DNA of 61,499 bases from Phocaeicola sp. (GCA_020026175.1 JAHHQV010000007.1:1-61499), one strand, 5' to 3'. Shown: positions 27,328-37,091, numbered from the stretch's first letter. Notes: generated by a model not told the origin, from the letters alone. A program made the numbers and translations.

Positions 27328-29196
27328 CTAAATCCTTTTCTTCAATTCATCTATAGTTATTGTTATCATCTTGCCACTTGGCTTACCATTTCTATATGTT
27401 ACAACCTTTAGCCATGTAGCTCCTTCGGGAATACTCAAAGGCTTTTCATACTTTGGAGTGAACATATCCGGGTCTGTATTGTCGAAAGTATAATATATGT
27501 CCGAATCGGAAATCTCGCAACCTAACTTAATTTTCAGTTCATCATTTTCCTTATAAGGAGTGACAATGGCATTATACATGCTGCGGGCATAATTAATCTG
27601 GGCTTCGTCAGCTCTCTCAAAATGTTTTTCCACTCTTGGCCAGAACTTCTCCCATCCGTTTTCAGAATAACCGCTCCATAACACTTCGGCAAGGGCCCAT
27701 CCTCTTGGCCATGTCATATATTCGGCATGACGGAAAGTAGGTACAGATTCACACCAGAGGTTTCCCTGACCTCCCAATATGTATTTCTTGGAACCCCCCT
27801 CAGGAACAGGATTGAAGTTGTAAGAATCGCTAAGTCTGCACATAGAATATGTGTTGGGCTCTACATTAGGTTCACCCTGATAAAGGTCGAGATAGCAATG
27901 CTGTGTAGGAGTCATTATAACCTGATGATTGGCCTTGGCTGCCTTGATGCCGCCTTCCATACCAATCCAGCTCATGAGGGTTGCATCAGGAGCTAGCCCG
28001 CCTTCAAGAATCTCGCTCCAACCGATAAGTTTCTTGCCGTTCTTATGCAATATCTTTTCTAATCTGTGGATAAGATAACTCTGAAGTTCCTTTTCGTCTT
28101 TCAGGTGTTCGTCCTTCATCTTTTTACGACATTTAGGGCATTTTGACCAAAAGCCTTTGTAACATTCGTCTCCGCCTATATGGATATACTCATCCGGGAA
28201 TAAGGATGCCACTTCGGCAAATACCTTTTCAAGAAATTCGTATGTCTTTTCATTTCCGGCACACAATGAGTTCTCGTCTATACCATAGAACTTGTTTCCT
28301 ACGTTGACATGCTCGGGTGCTTTGAAACATGCTAATTCCGGATAAGCGACAAGTGCTGCAAGACTATGACCGGGGACATCTATTTCGGGGATAACACGTA
28401 CATAACGGCTCTTGGCATAAGCAAGCACTTCCTTGATATCTTCATGAGTGTAATATCCGCCATAAGTAGTTTTCTCGTCCGGACGCTGTGGTTCGCGCAT
28501 CCACCACTGGCCTACCCGTTGTGCTCTCATCGAACCGGCTTCGGCAAGACGTGGAAGTGACTTTATCTCTATTCTCCATCCCTGGTCGTCTGTGAGATGC
28601 CAATGGAAAACATTCATCTTATACTCTGCAAGTTCGTCTATATACTTCATCACTTCTTCCTTTGTGAACCAATGGCGGCTTACGTCGAGCATCAGTCCAC
28701 GCCAAGGGAACTCAGGTTTGTCGACTATTTCAGCACACTTTATAGCCCATACCTTATTATCTTGCACTTCATCGCTTTTTATTTCCTTTGGAAGCATCTG
28801 CAATAATGTTTGTACTCCATAAAAAATGCCTGCTGCCTTGTTTGCCTTTATCTCTATCTTGTCTGATGAGATGTCAAGCCTATAGCCTTCATCGCCAAGT
28901 AGGGTATCAGAACATAGCACGAACTGAATATCTCCATTATGTGCCACATCCAGACTATACCCTGTGGCAGGACTAAGTTTTTCATTCATATAATTGGCTA
29001 TAGACACCATTTCTTCGTTGGATTTACCTAAACCGATGATAGTGCCTGAGGTAAGCTTGAAGAAATCGTTTTCTAACTTGATGTTCTGGGGAACGGGGAT
29101 AAGTGCCGGATTTTCGTCTAAATTAATTTTATCGGATGAACATGATACAATCAATCCGGCACAGCCTAACAACAGGCAACTAAACAACTTTTTCAT
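27328..29196 (-). CDS. Beta-N-acetylhexosaminidase, family GH20
   Basis: A 622-residue lipoprotein (lipobox ending at Cys19, GLIVSCSSD). It contains a GH20b N-terminal domain (about 30-155), a GH20 TIM barrel (about 160-510) with the catalytic Asp343-Glu344 pair in HIGGDECYKG, and a C-terminal chitobiase-type Ig fold (YYTFDNTDPDMF). It removes terminal beta-linked GlcNAc or GalNAc by substrate-assisted catalysis at the cell surface or in the periplasm. It stands beside the PUL regulators and likely belongs to the system, complementing the GH2 and sulfatase in trimming host glycans. Confidence 0.95.
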   Translation of the reverse strand: MKKLFSCLLLGCAGLIVSCSSDKINLDENPALIPVPQNIKLENDFFKLTSGTIIGLGKSNEEMVSIANYMNEKLSPATGYSLDVAHNGDIQFVLCSDTLLGDEGYRLDISSDKIEIKANKAAGIFYGVQTLLQMLPKEIKSDEVQDNKVWAIKCAEIVDKPEFPWRGLMLDVSRHWFTKEEVMKYIDELAEYKMNVFHWHLTDDQGWRIEIKSLPRLAEAGSMRAQRVGQWWMREPQRPDEKTTYGGYYTHEDIKEVLAYAKSRYVRVIPEIDVPGHSLAALVAYPELACFKAPEHVNVGNKFYGIDENSLCAGNEKTYEFLEKVFAEVASLFPDEYIHIGGDECYKGFWSKCPKCRKKMKDEHLKDEKELQSYLIHRLEKILHKNGKKLIGWSEILEGGLAPDATLMSWIGMEGGIKAAKANHQVIMTPTQHCYLDLYQGEPNVEPNTYSMCRLSDSYNFNPVPEGGSKKYILGGQGNLWCESVPTFRHAEYMTWPRGWALAEVLWSGYSENGWEKFWPRVEKHFERADEAQINYARSMYNAIVTPYKENDELKIKLGCEISDSDIYYTFDNTDPDMFTPKYEKPLSIPEGATWLKVVTYRNGKPSGKMITITIDELKKRI

Positions 29197-29293
29197 TGTA
29201 CTTTATTTTTTGGTTAATTTATTTTTAGTAATAAACACTATGTTATTTTTCTCCTTTATAATACTTGAAATTACAAATCGTTTAAAAATATGC

Positions 29294-29338
29294 TTGCTAA
29301 GTTACTATTTTTTTATTACAAAAGCAGTAACTTAGCAA
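29294..29338. repeat. Perfect 13-bp inverted repeat upstream of GH20
   Basis: ttgctaagttact (29294-29306) and its exact complement (29326-29338) lie about 100 bp upstream of the GH20 start in the gap shared with the divergent acyltransferase. It could be an operator or an RNA hairpin in the GH20 leader. Confidence 0.45.
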
Positions 29339-29450
29339 AAAATTATATATGATAAGAAATCAGTTTGCTTACACATCCGTCTTTATAGGGCAGATTTAAT
29401 ACAAAACACAATAATTTATAATAGAAATATACATATCATAAAGAAAAAAC

Positions 29451-30593
29451 ATGGATTCTAAAATCACACCTTTACAAAAGCCAAGAATAGTATGGCTTGA
29501 TGTTTTAAGACTTGTTGCCATACTCATGGTCATAGCGTGCCACTGTACAGACCCTTTCAACGCTTCGCCCGAAGCCCGATCAAATCCCGACATAAGTTTC
29601 TGGGGGTCGGCATACGGTTCTCTTCTCAGACCGTGCGTACCACTGTTTGTCATGATGACTGGGTTTCTGCTACTGCCTGTACGCCAAGATGCTTCTATTT
29701 TCTATAAAAAAAGGATTCCGCGAGTATTGTTCCCTTTTATAATATGGTCTGTACTTTTCAATCTTGCTCCCTGGTTTATACAGCTGGTTGGAGGATCAAA
29801 AGAACTTGTAGTTGATTTTTTCCCATGGGAACCCAACCCTTCTGCATCATTTGCCGATGCTGCAAGAAACATAGCCATGATACCTATACATTTTACTATA
29901 TATGCCACTCCTATGTGGTACGTATATACCCTTATAGGACTTTACCTTTATCTGCCTGTTTTCTCTGCTTGGATAGAAAAGGCATCCGACAAGGCAAAGC
30001 TTTGCTTTCTGTCTGTATGGGGCGCAACTCTTCTGATACCATATCTTATGGTTTTCTTCTCAAAGTATCTGCTCGGCACATGCTCGTGGAACTCGTTCGG
30101 GCTGCTTTATTACTTTGCCGGATTCAACGGATACATGCTGCTTGGTCATTACCTTGGGAATATGGAGAAACCATCGGTACGCAAATTGCTTGCCATAGGG
30201 ATACCGATGTTTTTGGCCGGATTTGCAATGACATACACTGGTTTCCGATATATGATTTCCGACCCTAATGTAACAGAAGAAGGAATGGAACTGTTTTTCA
30301 CCTACTGCTCGCCCAACGTGGTAATGATGACAATACCTATATTCATGCTTGCAAGGTATTCGGACATAAAGTGGACTACAGCAAAGCATGCATTAGAAAA
30401 CATTACAACATGCGGATTCGGGATATATTGTATCCATTATTTCTTTGTAGGTCCTAGTTATCTGCTTGCCAGATACATCAACATTCCGTTGGCTATGGTC
30501 ATTCCTGTTTCTACTATACTTGCCTTTTTATGTTCGTGGGGAACTGTATTTCTGTTAAGCAAATTGCCTAAATCGAAATATATCATAGGATAA
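29451..30593 (+). CDS. Acyltransferase family 3 membrane protein
   Basis: A 380-residue integral membrane protein with about ten helices. The N-terminal signature WLDVLRLVAILMVIACHC carries the conserved Arg and the His of the family (R-x-x-A-x-x-x-V-x-x-x-H). Such proteins (OatA, WecH, NodX type) transfer O-acetyl or other short acyl groups to cell-surface sugars. No partner gene is adjacent, so the target glycan is unknown. It is divergent from the GH20 gene, and a 22-bp triple-repeat element follows it by 72 bp. Confidence 0.88.
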   Translation: MDSKITPLQKPRIVWLDVLRLVAILMVIACHCTDPFNASPEARSNPDISFWGSAYGSLLRPCVPLFVMMTGFLLLPVRQDASIFYKKRIPRVLFPFIIWSVLFNLAPWFIQLVGGSKELVVDFFPWEPNPSASFADAARNIAMIPIHFTIYATPMWYVYTLIGLYLYLPVFSAWIEKASDKAKLCFLSVWGATLLIPYLMVFFSKYLLGTCSWNSFGLLYYFAGFNGYMLLGHYLGNMEKPSVRKLLAIGIPMFLAGFAMTYTGFRYMISDPNVTEEGMELFFTYCSPNVVMMTIPIFMLARYSDIKWTTAKHALENITTCGFGIYCIHYFFVGPSYLLARYINIPLAMVIPVSTILAFLCSWGTVFLLSKLPKSKYIIG

Positions 30594-30665
30594 GTCTGAG
30601 CTTTTCTTACTTTTCCATTTCATCGCTAATTATCAACATATTACGAAGCTCTGATAAATTTTAAA

Positions 30666-30731
30666 AAAACGCCCAGTCGTTTTGATGAAAACGCCTAATC
30701 GCTTTAATCAAAACGACTGGGCGTTTTCTAC
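30666..30731. repeat. Interspersed triple 22-bp repeat element, copy 1
   Basis: Three head-to-tail units of 22 bp start at 30666, 30688 and 30710. Each begins aaaacg and has a cgyttt near its centre, so each is itself close to palindromic. Units 1 and 3 also form a perfect 21-bp inverted repeat (30666-30686 with 30707-30727) around unit 2. A second copy with the same layout is at 52684-52745. It lies between the acyltransferase stop and the promoter of the tetrapyrrole cluster and could also act as a terminator. Confidence 0.7.
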
Positions 30732-30758
30732 ATAACTGATTTTTCCTTATAAATGAGG

Positions 30759-30790
30759 ATTGCAGCAGACTATACATATATATACTTTTG
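30759..30790 (+). promoter_or_regulatory. Promoter of the receptor/hem cluster
   Basis: ATTG at 30759-30762 and TACTTTTG at 30783-30790, with 20 bp between. The -7 box is an exact TAnnTTTG match, 35 bp before the receptor start. Confidence 0.6.
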
Positions 30791-30825
30791 TAGCCGTAAA
30801 AAAAAAGACACAAAGAATATAGAAA

Positions 30826-32940
30826 ATGAAAATAAGACTATACAGCACTGCACTATTGACAGCGATAACACAAACTGTTTTTGCTACGAGCCACAATACC
30901 GTATACAACGAAAAGACGGAAACCGACAGAGACTCTATAAGTTGGAATATACGTCTGGACGAGCTTATCATCATGTCGCCAAAAGAGAGGAAAGACCTTT
31001 CTCTTACTCCAGTTGCGGCATCTGTGATGAATACGGGGATGATAAAAAGCAAAAACTTCACTGGCATAAAGAATATCAGTGCGGTAGTTCCTAATCTTTT
31101 TATGCCCGACTATGGTTCGCGTCTTACTTCGCCTGTATATATAAGAGGTATAGGATCGAAAATAAACTCACCCTCGGTAGGGCTTTATATAGACGATATG
31201 CCTTATTTCGAAAAATCGGCTTTCGACTTCAACCTGAACGAAATAGAAAGAATAGAGGTTCTGCGCGGACCGCAAGGCACACTTTACGGAAGAAACACTA
31301 TGGGAGGACTTATTAAGGTGTACACACGTTCGCCACTGAAGTATCAAGGAACATCTGTCAGTCTGGGAACAGGAAGTTATCTCACATCGAATGTAGGTGT
31401 ATCGCACTACAACAAGCTGACGGACGCTCTTGGCGTATCGCTTTCTGCCAACTATAATTATTCGGATGGATATAACACCAATTACTTCAACAATTCCAAG
31501 GCCGACAAGATCCATGCTCTCGACTCACGCTTAAGGTTGGAATGGATGAAATCGCCAAAGCTGCACATTGGGGTAAACTCTGCCATAGACTATACCGACC
31601 AAAACGGTTATCCCTATGCCCCCTATGACGAGAAGACAGGAAAAACAGGAAATGTAAACTATAACAGTAAAGGTATTTACAAAAGACTTGTATCTACAAG
31701 CGGAGTATCTGTCAGCAGCAAAAAAGATAATTTTGAGCTGAATAGCCAGACTTCTTTCCAGTATCTTGACGATGAACAAGGAATTGACCAAGACTTCACG
31801 CCCAAAGCCATATATAATGCCAACCAGTATCAGAAACAACATATGGTATCGGAAGAGCTTAACATAAAGTCGAGAAATGATTCGTGGTACAAATGGCTGT
31901 TCGGTGCTTTTGGTTTCTGGCAAGGGATAGACAATACTGTCACTTTGAATTATCTGAACAAGAATAAAAAAAGCGAGAAGTTCTACGACCAGTCTACATA
32001 CGGCATAGCTTTCTATCATCAGTCTGAATTGAACGATATACTTACAAAAGGACTTTCGCTCACCTTAGGGTTAAGATATGACTTAGAGAGGACTACTATG
32101 GACTATAAAGGACATATGAAAAATACAGAAAGCAATGATATTACTTCACAGTTCGAGCCTTTCAGCAGCAAACTGAAATTCGGACAGCTTACTCCCAAAA
32201 TATCTCTTATGTATGAATTCAGTTCTACAGGGATAGTATATGCTTCGGTTAGCAAGGGGTATAAGACTGGAGGATTCAACACTTCTTTCGAGACAGAAGA
32301 ACAAAGGACTTTCAAGCCGGAATATAGCTGGAACTACGAGATAGGAGCAAAACATCCTTTTATGGACAAAAGAATAATGGCGGAAGTGGCACTGTTCTAC
32401 ATTGACTGGAAGAACCAGCAGATTTCACAGCCTCTTCCTTCGGGCAAAGGTTCGCTGCTTACCAATGCGGGACATTCGGTAAGCAAAGGAGTGGAAGTCA
32501 GTCTGCTGTGGAATATTTACAAGAATCTGACTTTCAACACTTCATACGGATTTACTGATGCCAAATTCAAGGAATACCGCAAGGGAAACATCAGCTACTC
32601 GGGGAATTATCTGCCGTTTGTACCTAATCATACTTTCAATGCCGGACTGAACTATTCTGTGGCTTCTCCTTTCAAGGGAGTGGACAGAGTAAACATGAAT
32701 CTTGATTTTACCGGAAACGGAAGAATTCACTGGAAGGAGGACAATGTGGCCTCGCAGCCTTTCTATGGACTTCTCAATGCTAAAGTAGGTGTAAGCAAGG
32801 GTGCCTTTACCGTAAGTGCATGGGCAAGGAACATTACGGCTACACAATATACTGCCTTCTACTTTGAGACAGGCGGAAAAAAGCTTGCCCAAAAAGGGAA
32901 ACCGTTTATGGCTGGCGTGGATATTTCTATAAATCTATAA
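30826..32940 (+). CDS. TonB-dependent outer-membrane receptor, probable tetrapyrrole or siderophore importer
   Basis: A 704-residue receptor with a short signal peptide (MKIRLYSTALLTAITQTVFA). The plug domain (about 45-165) includes PVYIRGIGSKINSPSVGLYI and IERIEVLRGPQGTLYGRNTM. A 22-strand barrel ends in FMAGVDISINL. It has neither an STN nor a carboxypeptidase-like N-terminal domain, so it belongs to the metallophore/vitamin type and not to the SusC type. The FRAP/NPNL motifs of classical haem receptors are not evident. It starts a co-directional run with an MFS permease 16 bp downstream, then hemN and a protoporphyrinogen oxidase, so a porphyrin-type ligand is a reasonable guess. Confidence 0.9.
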   Translation: MKIRLYSTALLTAITQTVFATSHNTVYNEKTETDRDSISWNIRLDELIIMSPKERKDLSLTPVAASVMNTGMIKSKNFTGIKNISAVVPNLFMPDYGSRLTSPVYIRGIGSKINSPSVGLYIDDMPYFEKSAFDFNLNEIERIEVLRGPQGTLYGRNTMGGLIKVYTRSPLKYQGTSVSLGTGSYLTSNVGVSHYNKLTDALGVSLSANYNYSDGYNTNYFNNSKADKIHALDSRLRLEWMKSPKLHIGVNSAIDYTDQNGYPYAPYDEKTGKTGNVNYNSKGIYKRLVSTSGVSVSSKKDNFELNSQTSFQYLDDEQGIDQDFTPKAIYNANQYQKQHMVSEELNIKSRNDSWYKWLFGAFGFWQGIDNTVTLNYLNKNKKSEKFYDQSTYGIAFYHQSELNDILTKGLSLTLGLRYDLERTTMDYKGHMKNTESNDITSQFEPFSSKLKFGQLTPKISLMYEFSSTGIVYASVSKGYKTGGFNTSFETEEQRTFKPEYSWNYEIGAKHPFMDKRIMAEVALFYIDWKNQQISQPLPSGKGSLLTNAGHSVSKGVEVSLLWNIYKNLTFNTSYGFTDAKFKEYRKGNISYSGNYLPFVPNHTFNAGLNYSVASPFKGVDRVNMNLDFTGNGRIHWKEDNVASQPFYGLLNAKVGVSKGAFTVSAWARNITATQYTAFYFETGGKKLAQKGKPFMAGVDISINL

Positions 32941-32956
32941 ACCTTGGACTGAGAAT

Positions 32957-34186
32957 ATGGGATTGAACAAAATAAAGACTATCAACCTCGGCACGTTCTT
33001 CCTTCTGTATATATCGCAGAACCTGCCAATGAGTTTTTTTGCCACAGTAATACCGGTGATGATGCGTCAGGAGAACTTTTCTCTTTCGGCCATCGGCATG
33101 TTGCAGCTCATCAAGCTGCCGTGGATTCTGAAATTCCTGTGGTCGCCTATCGTAGACAAACATTCGCGCACTGCATCCGACTATAAACGATGGATTGTTT
33201 CATCGGAAGTGGTATATGCCTTCTTTATTATGTGTGTGGCTTTTATGGATTTCAAGGCGGATTTCATCAATATCATGATATTCCTTATCATTTCGTTTAT
33301 GGCATCTGCCACTCAAGATATAGCAACCGATGCCCTTGCCGTGTTGTCATTCAGCAAGAACGACAAGAGCATGATAAACAGTATGCAGTCGATGGGAAGT
33401 TTTGGAGGAAGTCTGATAGGCGGAGGAGTGCTGTTGGTATTGTTCAAGATATTCGGATGGAGTAAAATCATACCTTTACTTGGACTGTTCGTTTTTGTAT
33501 CTATTATACCACTCATGACGAACCGCAACATCAACTTCTGTAAGACCGAAGAGAGACCTGCCGCAAAGAAAAAAGACATTTTTCTGTTCTTCTCGCAAAA
33601 AGGGATAATGAAACAGATTGTTTTTCTGTTGCTATACTATGCCGGAATTGTGGGTACATTGTCGATGCTAAGGCCATATATGGTTGATTTGGGATACGAC
33701 ATGCACGACATAGGTGTAATGAGCGGAATGATTGGTACGTTTACGGGGTTTGTATCTTCGTTCATAGGAGGAATGACAGTAAAAAGACTGGGAGTGCATA
33801 AATGCAGGCCTCTGTTTGCCGTATTAATTTGTATAACCACTCTTTATTTTCTTGCCATTTCATGCACTGTACCAAACAAGGCTATGCTGGTGGCAGGAAT
33901 AATGCTTCTGTGGGGAAGTTACGGAATGGCCACTATAGTGGTTTACACCTCTGCCATGAACATGGTGAGAAACGGACGTGAAGGAACTGACTTCACGATG
34001 CAGACCGTGGTAACCCACGTAAGCGGTATAGCGATGGCTATATGCAGCGGAAAAATAGCCGATATAATGAGATACAGAGGATTATTCGCTTTTGAATTTG
34101 CCATCTCAGTTGTATCACTGATATATATTCTCATTGTGTTCGGCAAGAAAGACAAGAAACAGCAGATTATCTATTCAAATCATTAA
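32957..34186 (+). CDS. MFS permease of the AmpG / RhtX-FptX type
   Basis: A 409-residue inner-membrane transporter with 12 helices. LPWILKFLWSPIVDKHSR is the loop 2-3 signature, and SATQDIATDALAV in helix 4 resembles AmpG and the siderophore permeases RhtX and FptX. In those systems one MFS protein carries a ligand across the inner membrane after a TonB receptor brings it into the periplasm. Here the receptor gene ends 16 bp upstream and hemN starts 14 bp downstream, so the cargo is likely linked to haem synthesis. The substrate itself is inferred from context only. Confidence 0.85.
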   Translation: MGLNKIKTINLGTFFLLYISQNLPMSFFATVIPVMMRQENFSLSAIGMLQLIKLPWILKFLWSPIVDKHSRTASDYKRWIVSSEVVYAFFIMCVAFMDFKADFINIMIFLIISFMASATQDIATDALAVLSFSKNDKSMINSMQSMGSFGGSLIGGGVLLVLFKIFGWSKIIPLLGLFVFVSIIPLMTNRNINFCKTEERPAAKKKDIFLFFSQKGIMKQIVFLLLYYAGIVGTLSMLRPYMVDLGYDMHDIGVMSGMIGTFTGFVSSFIGGMTVKRLGVHKCRPLFAVLICITTLYFLAISCTVPNKAMLVAGIMLLWGSYGMATIVVYTSAMNMVRNGREGTDFTMQTVVTHVSGIAMAICSGKIADIMRYRGLFAFEFAISVVSLIYILIVFGKKDKKQQIIYSNH

Positions 34187-34200
34187 TATGTAAAAGGACA

Positions 34201-35586
34201 ATGAAAGAGCCAAATAAATTATCACAACATATCATAGACAAATACAATATTCCGGTGCCACGATATACAAGTTATCCTCCTGCAAACTATTTCAGCAGCG
34301 AATTTACCGGAAGTATGTATATGGACGAAATTGTCAAATCGAACTCACAAAAGCCTTCATCGCTATCGTTTTATTTCCATATTCCGTTCTGTAGACGTCT
34401 ATGCCACTACTGCGGATGTAATGCCTACCCTATGGCATCGGAAGAAAAGATTGCGGAATATGTAGATACTCTTCATAAGGAAATAGACATAGTGGTATCC
34501 ATGATAGACAAGAGTAGGAAAATCTCACAAATTCATTATGGAGGTGGAACTCCTACCATACTTCCCGTTAATGTGCTGAAGGAACTAAACCAACATCTTT
34601 TCGAGAGTTTCGGCTTAGCAGAGAATCCGGAAATCGCGATAGAATGTCATCCGGGATGGCTGGATGAAAACTACTGGACAGGACTGAAGGAATGTGGATT
34701 CAACAGATTCAGTTTGGGAGTACAAGATTTTGACAATGATGTATTGAAGTGTATAAACAGAAAGAAGTCGCTAATGCCTGTAGAAGATATAGTGAACATA
34801 ATACATTCTCTAGGGGGAAAAGTAAACATGGACTTTCTGTACGGACTTCCGATACAGACTCCGGAAAGTTTTCGTAGCAGTATAAGGAAAGCTATTGAAT
34901 GTGGTCCTGACAGACTGGTTACATTCTCTTATGCTCATGTTCCGTGGGTAAACAAGCGACAACTTATACTGGAAAAGGCAGGGCTTCCGGATGCTTCGAC
35001 AAAGAACATGATGTTTGAAATGGCAAAAGAAGAACTTACTGCAAACGGATATATGCAGATAGGTATGGACCACTTTGTAAGGGAAGATGATGAGCTGGCA
35101 CAGGCTCTACAAAACAACGAATTGCACAGGAACTTTCAGGGATACTGCACACGACGCACTACAGGGCAGGTCTATGCCTTAGGTGTGACGGGTATCAGCC
35201 AACTTTCGACTGCATATGCACAGAACACAAAAGACATTGACGCTTACATAGAAAGTGTAAGCAATGGAAAACTTCCTGTAGTGAAAGGATATGTGCTGAA
35301 TGAACAGGAACAGATAACACGTAGCATAATAGATATGCTGATGTGCAACAATATTATCTATTGGGACCGAATTGCAGCCGATTATGGTGTGAGTGTAGAC
35401 TATATTAAATCTATCGTGGGATATGACCAATCGGAAATAGATAACCTGGCAAACGATGGTATCATATCTGCCACAGAGAATTGTATAGAAATGACAGAAG
35501 ACGGAAAAATATTTGTAAGAAATGTATCTTCTGCTTTCGACCAGCTTATAAAGAACAATCCAAAGAGTTTTTCAAAGCCTATTTAG
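34201..35586 (+). CDS. hemN: Oxygen-independent coproporphyrinogen III dehydrogenase
   Basis: A 461-residue radical-SAM enzyme that decarboxylates coproporphyrinogen III to protoporphyrinogen IX without oxygen. The iron-sulfur motif is CRRLCHYCGC (C-x3-C-x2-C-x-C). The fourth Cys and the N-terminal signature PRYTSYPPANYFS are found in true HemN and absent from the haem chaperone HemW. YGGGTPT, FSLGVQDF and GMDHFVREDDEL also match. It lies 14 bp after the permease gene. Its substrate would come from outside if this organism lacks early haem genes, as many Bacteroides do. Confidence 0.95.
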   Translation: MKEPNKLSQHIIDKYNIPVPRYTSYPPANYFSSEFTGSMYMDEIVKSNSQKPSSLSFYFHIPFCRRLCHYCGCNAYPMASEEKIAEYVDTLHKEIDIVVSMIDKSRKISQIHYGGGTPTILPVNVLKELNQHLFESFGLAENPEIAIECHPGWLDENYWTGLKECGFNRFSLGVQDFDNDVLKCINRKKSLMPVEDIVNIIHSLGGKVNMDFLYGLPIQTPESFRSSIRKAIECGPDRLVTFSYAHVPWVNKRQLILEKAGLPDASTKNMMFEMAKEELTANGYMQIGMDHFVREDDELAQALQNNELHRNFQGYCTRRTTGQVYALGVTGISQLSTAYAQNTKDIDAYIESVSNGKLPVVKGYVLNEQEQITRSIIDMLMCNNIIYWDRIAADYGVSVDYIKSIVGYDQSEIDNLANDGIISATENCIEMTEDGKIFVRNVSSAFDQLIKNNPKSFSKPI

Positions 35587-35687
35587 AGTCAACAGATACT
35601 GCCTTATGACATGAATGTGGTGCAAGCCACTAAGAAAACAACAAATACAGTAATCTGCAAAACGAAAATTTATAAAGAATTTTTATC

Positions 35688-37058
35688 ATGAGCAATATAA
35701 AAAAACAGGTTGTAGTAATAGGTGGAGGCCTGAGCGGACTAAGTACTGCTTTTTTCTTGAAGCGCAAGAATATGGATGTTCTTCTTTTGGAGAAGAACAA
35801 CAGAATAGGAGGACAGATTCATTCTTTCTGCGAAGATGGATTCGTGTTCGAAAGCGGCCCCAATACGGGTGTAGTGTCGTATTCCGAAATAGTGGAAATG
35901 TTCGACGAACTTTCGGACAAATGTAAGATGGATGTGGCTAAAGATGAAGCAAAGAAAAGACTTATATGGAAAGGAAACAAATTCCATGCATTGCCCAACG
36001 GCATTGTTTCGGCTGTCACTACCCCACTCTTCAAATTCTCCGACAAACTGAGGATTTTGGGTGAGCCTTGGAGAAAGAAAGGCGATAATCCCAACGAAAG
36101 TGTTGCGGAACTTGCCACACGACGTCTTGGAAAATCTTTCCTCGATTATGCTGTAGACCCTTTCCTATCGGGGGTATATGCCGGAGACCCGAACAAACTT
36201 ATTACCAGATTTGCTTTACCCAAACTCTATAATCTGGAACAGAACTACGGCAGTTTTATCAAAGGGAGTATAGCAAAAAGTAAAGAGCCTAAATCGGATA
36301 GAGACAGACTTGCCACCAAAAAGGTCTTTTCGGCTTCGGGAGGACTTAATTCGTTGGTTGACGCTCTGGGTGAATACATCGGCAAGGAAAATATCCTGAC
36401 AAATGTTTCACATACAACAGTGACTCCATGCAATGACGGCAAAAAACCATGGAAAGTATGTTTTAAGCATAATGCGGAAAACCACGAAATTGAGACCGAC
36501 AATGTAATAACCACTGCCGGAAGCTACTGCCTGCCCGAAATTCTTCCGTTCATAGAGGAAAACATGATGAAGAAAATAAACAATCTGTTCTATGCTCCGG
36601 TTGTACAGGCAGCGGTGTGCTACAAGAATGAGCCGATTGACGATTTTCAGGTGTTTGGAGGACTTGTTCCATCTTCTGAGAGCAGGAAGGTTCTGGGTAT
36701 ACTGAACCCATCGGCATGTTTTGACGGACGTGCAAACAAGAGCGGAAATACCCTTGCTATTTTCATGGGAGGGGTAAGACATCAGGAACTTATAGACAAA
36801 ACCGACGAAGAGCTGAAACGAATCGTGATGGAATGTATGAGTACAATGCTTGGCATAAAGTCTGAACCTGACATTATAAGGTTTTTCAGACACAAACGTG
36901 CCATACCGCAATATGAAATAAACAGCGGAGAGAGATTTGAAGCAATATCTATAGCTGAAGAAATGTATAAGGGACTGTATATAAAAGGTAACCTGTGTGG
37001 CGGTATAGGCATGGCCGACAGAATACATCAGGCTTATCAGACAGCCGAAAGTCTATAA
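35688..37058 (+). CDS. hemG: FAD-dependent protoporphyrinogen oxidase (HemY/PgoX type)
   Basis: A 456-residue flavoprotein that oxidises protoporphyrinogen IX to protoporphyrin IX. The FAD dinucleotide-binding motif is VVVIGGGLSGLSTAFFL near the N-terminus, and LLEKNNRIGGQIHSF follows. The C-terminal FAD loop is GNLCGGIGMADRIHQAY. This type is called HemY in Bacillus naming and hemG in many Bacteroides annotations. Oxygen use is unlikely in an anaerobe, so another electron acceptor is implied. It follows hemN by 101 bp on the same strand and completes the step after it. Ferrochelatase is not in the window. Confidence 0.9.
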   Translation: MSNIKKQVVVIGGGLSGLSTAFFLKRKNMDVLLLEKNNRIGGQIHSFCEDGFVFESGPNTGVVSYSEIVEMFDELSDKCKMDVAKDEAKKRLIWKGNKFHALPNGIVSAVTTPLFKFSDKLRILGEPWRKKGDNPNESVAELATRRLGKSFLDYAVDPFLSGVYAGDPNKLITRFALPKLYNLEQNYGSFIKGSIAKSKEPKSDRDRLATKKVFSASGGLNSLVDALGEYIGKENILTNVSHTTVTPCNDGKKPWKVCFKHNAENHEIETDNVITTAGSYCLPEILPFIEENMMKKINNLFYAPVVQAAVCYKNEPIDDFQVFGGLVPSSESRKVLGILNPSACFDGRANKSGNTLAIFMGGVRHQELIDKTDEELKRIVMECMSTMLGIKSEPDIIRFFRHKRAIPQYEINSGERFEAISIAEEMYKGLYIKGNLCGGIGMADRIHQAYQTAESL

Positions 37059-37091
37059 TACGAATAACCTAATTAAAAAAATAAAACAATT

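Noticed and set aside
34201..35586. HemW (haem chaperone) as identity of the radical-SAM gene
   Set aside because: The fourth cysteine (CxxxCxxCxC) and the PRYTSYP N-terminal signature are those of true coproporphyrinogen dehydrogenase HemN.
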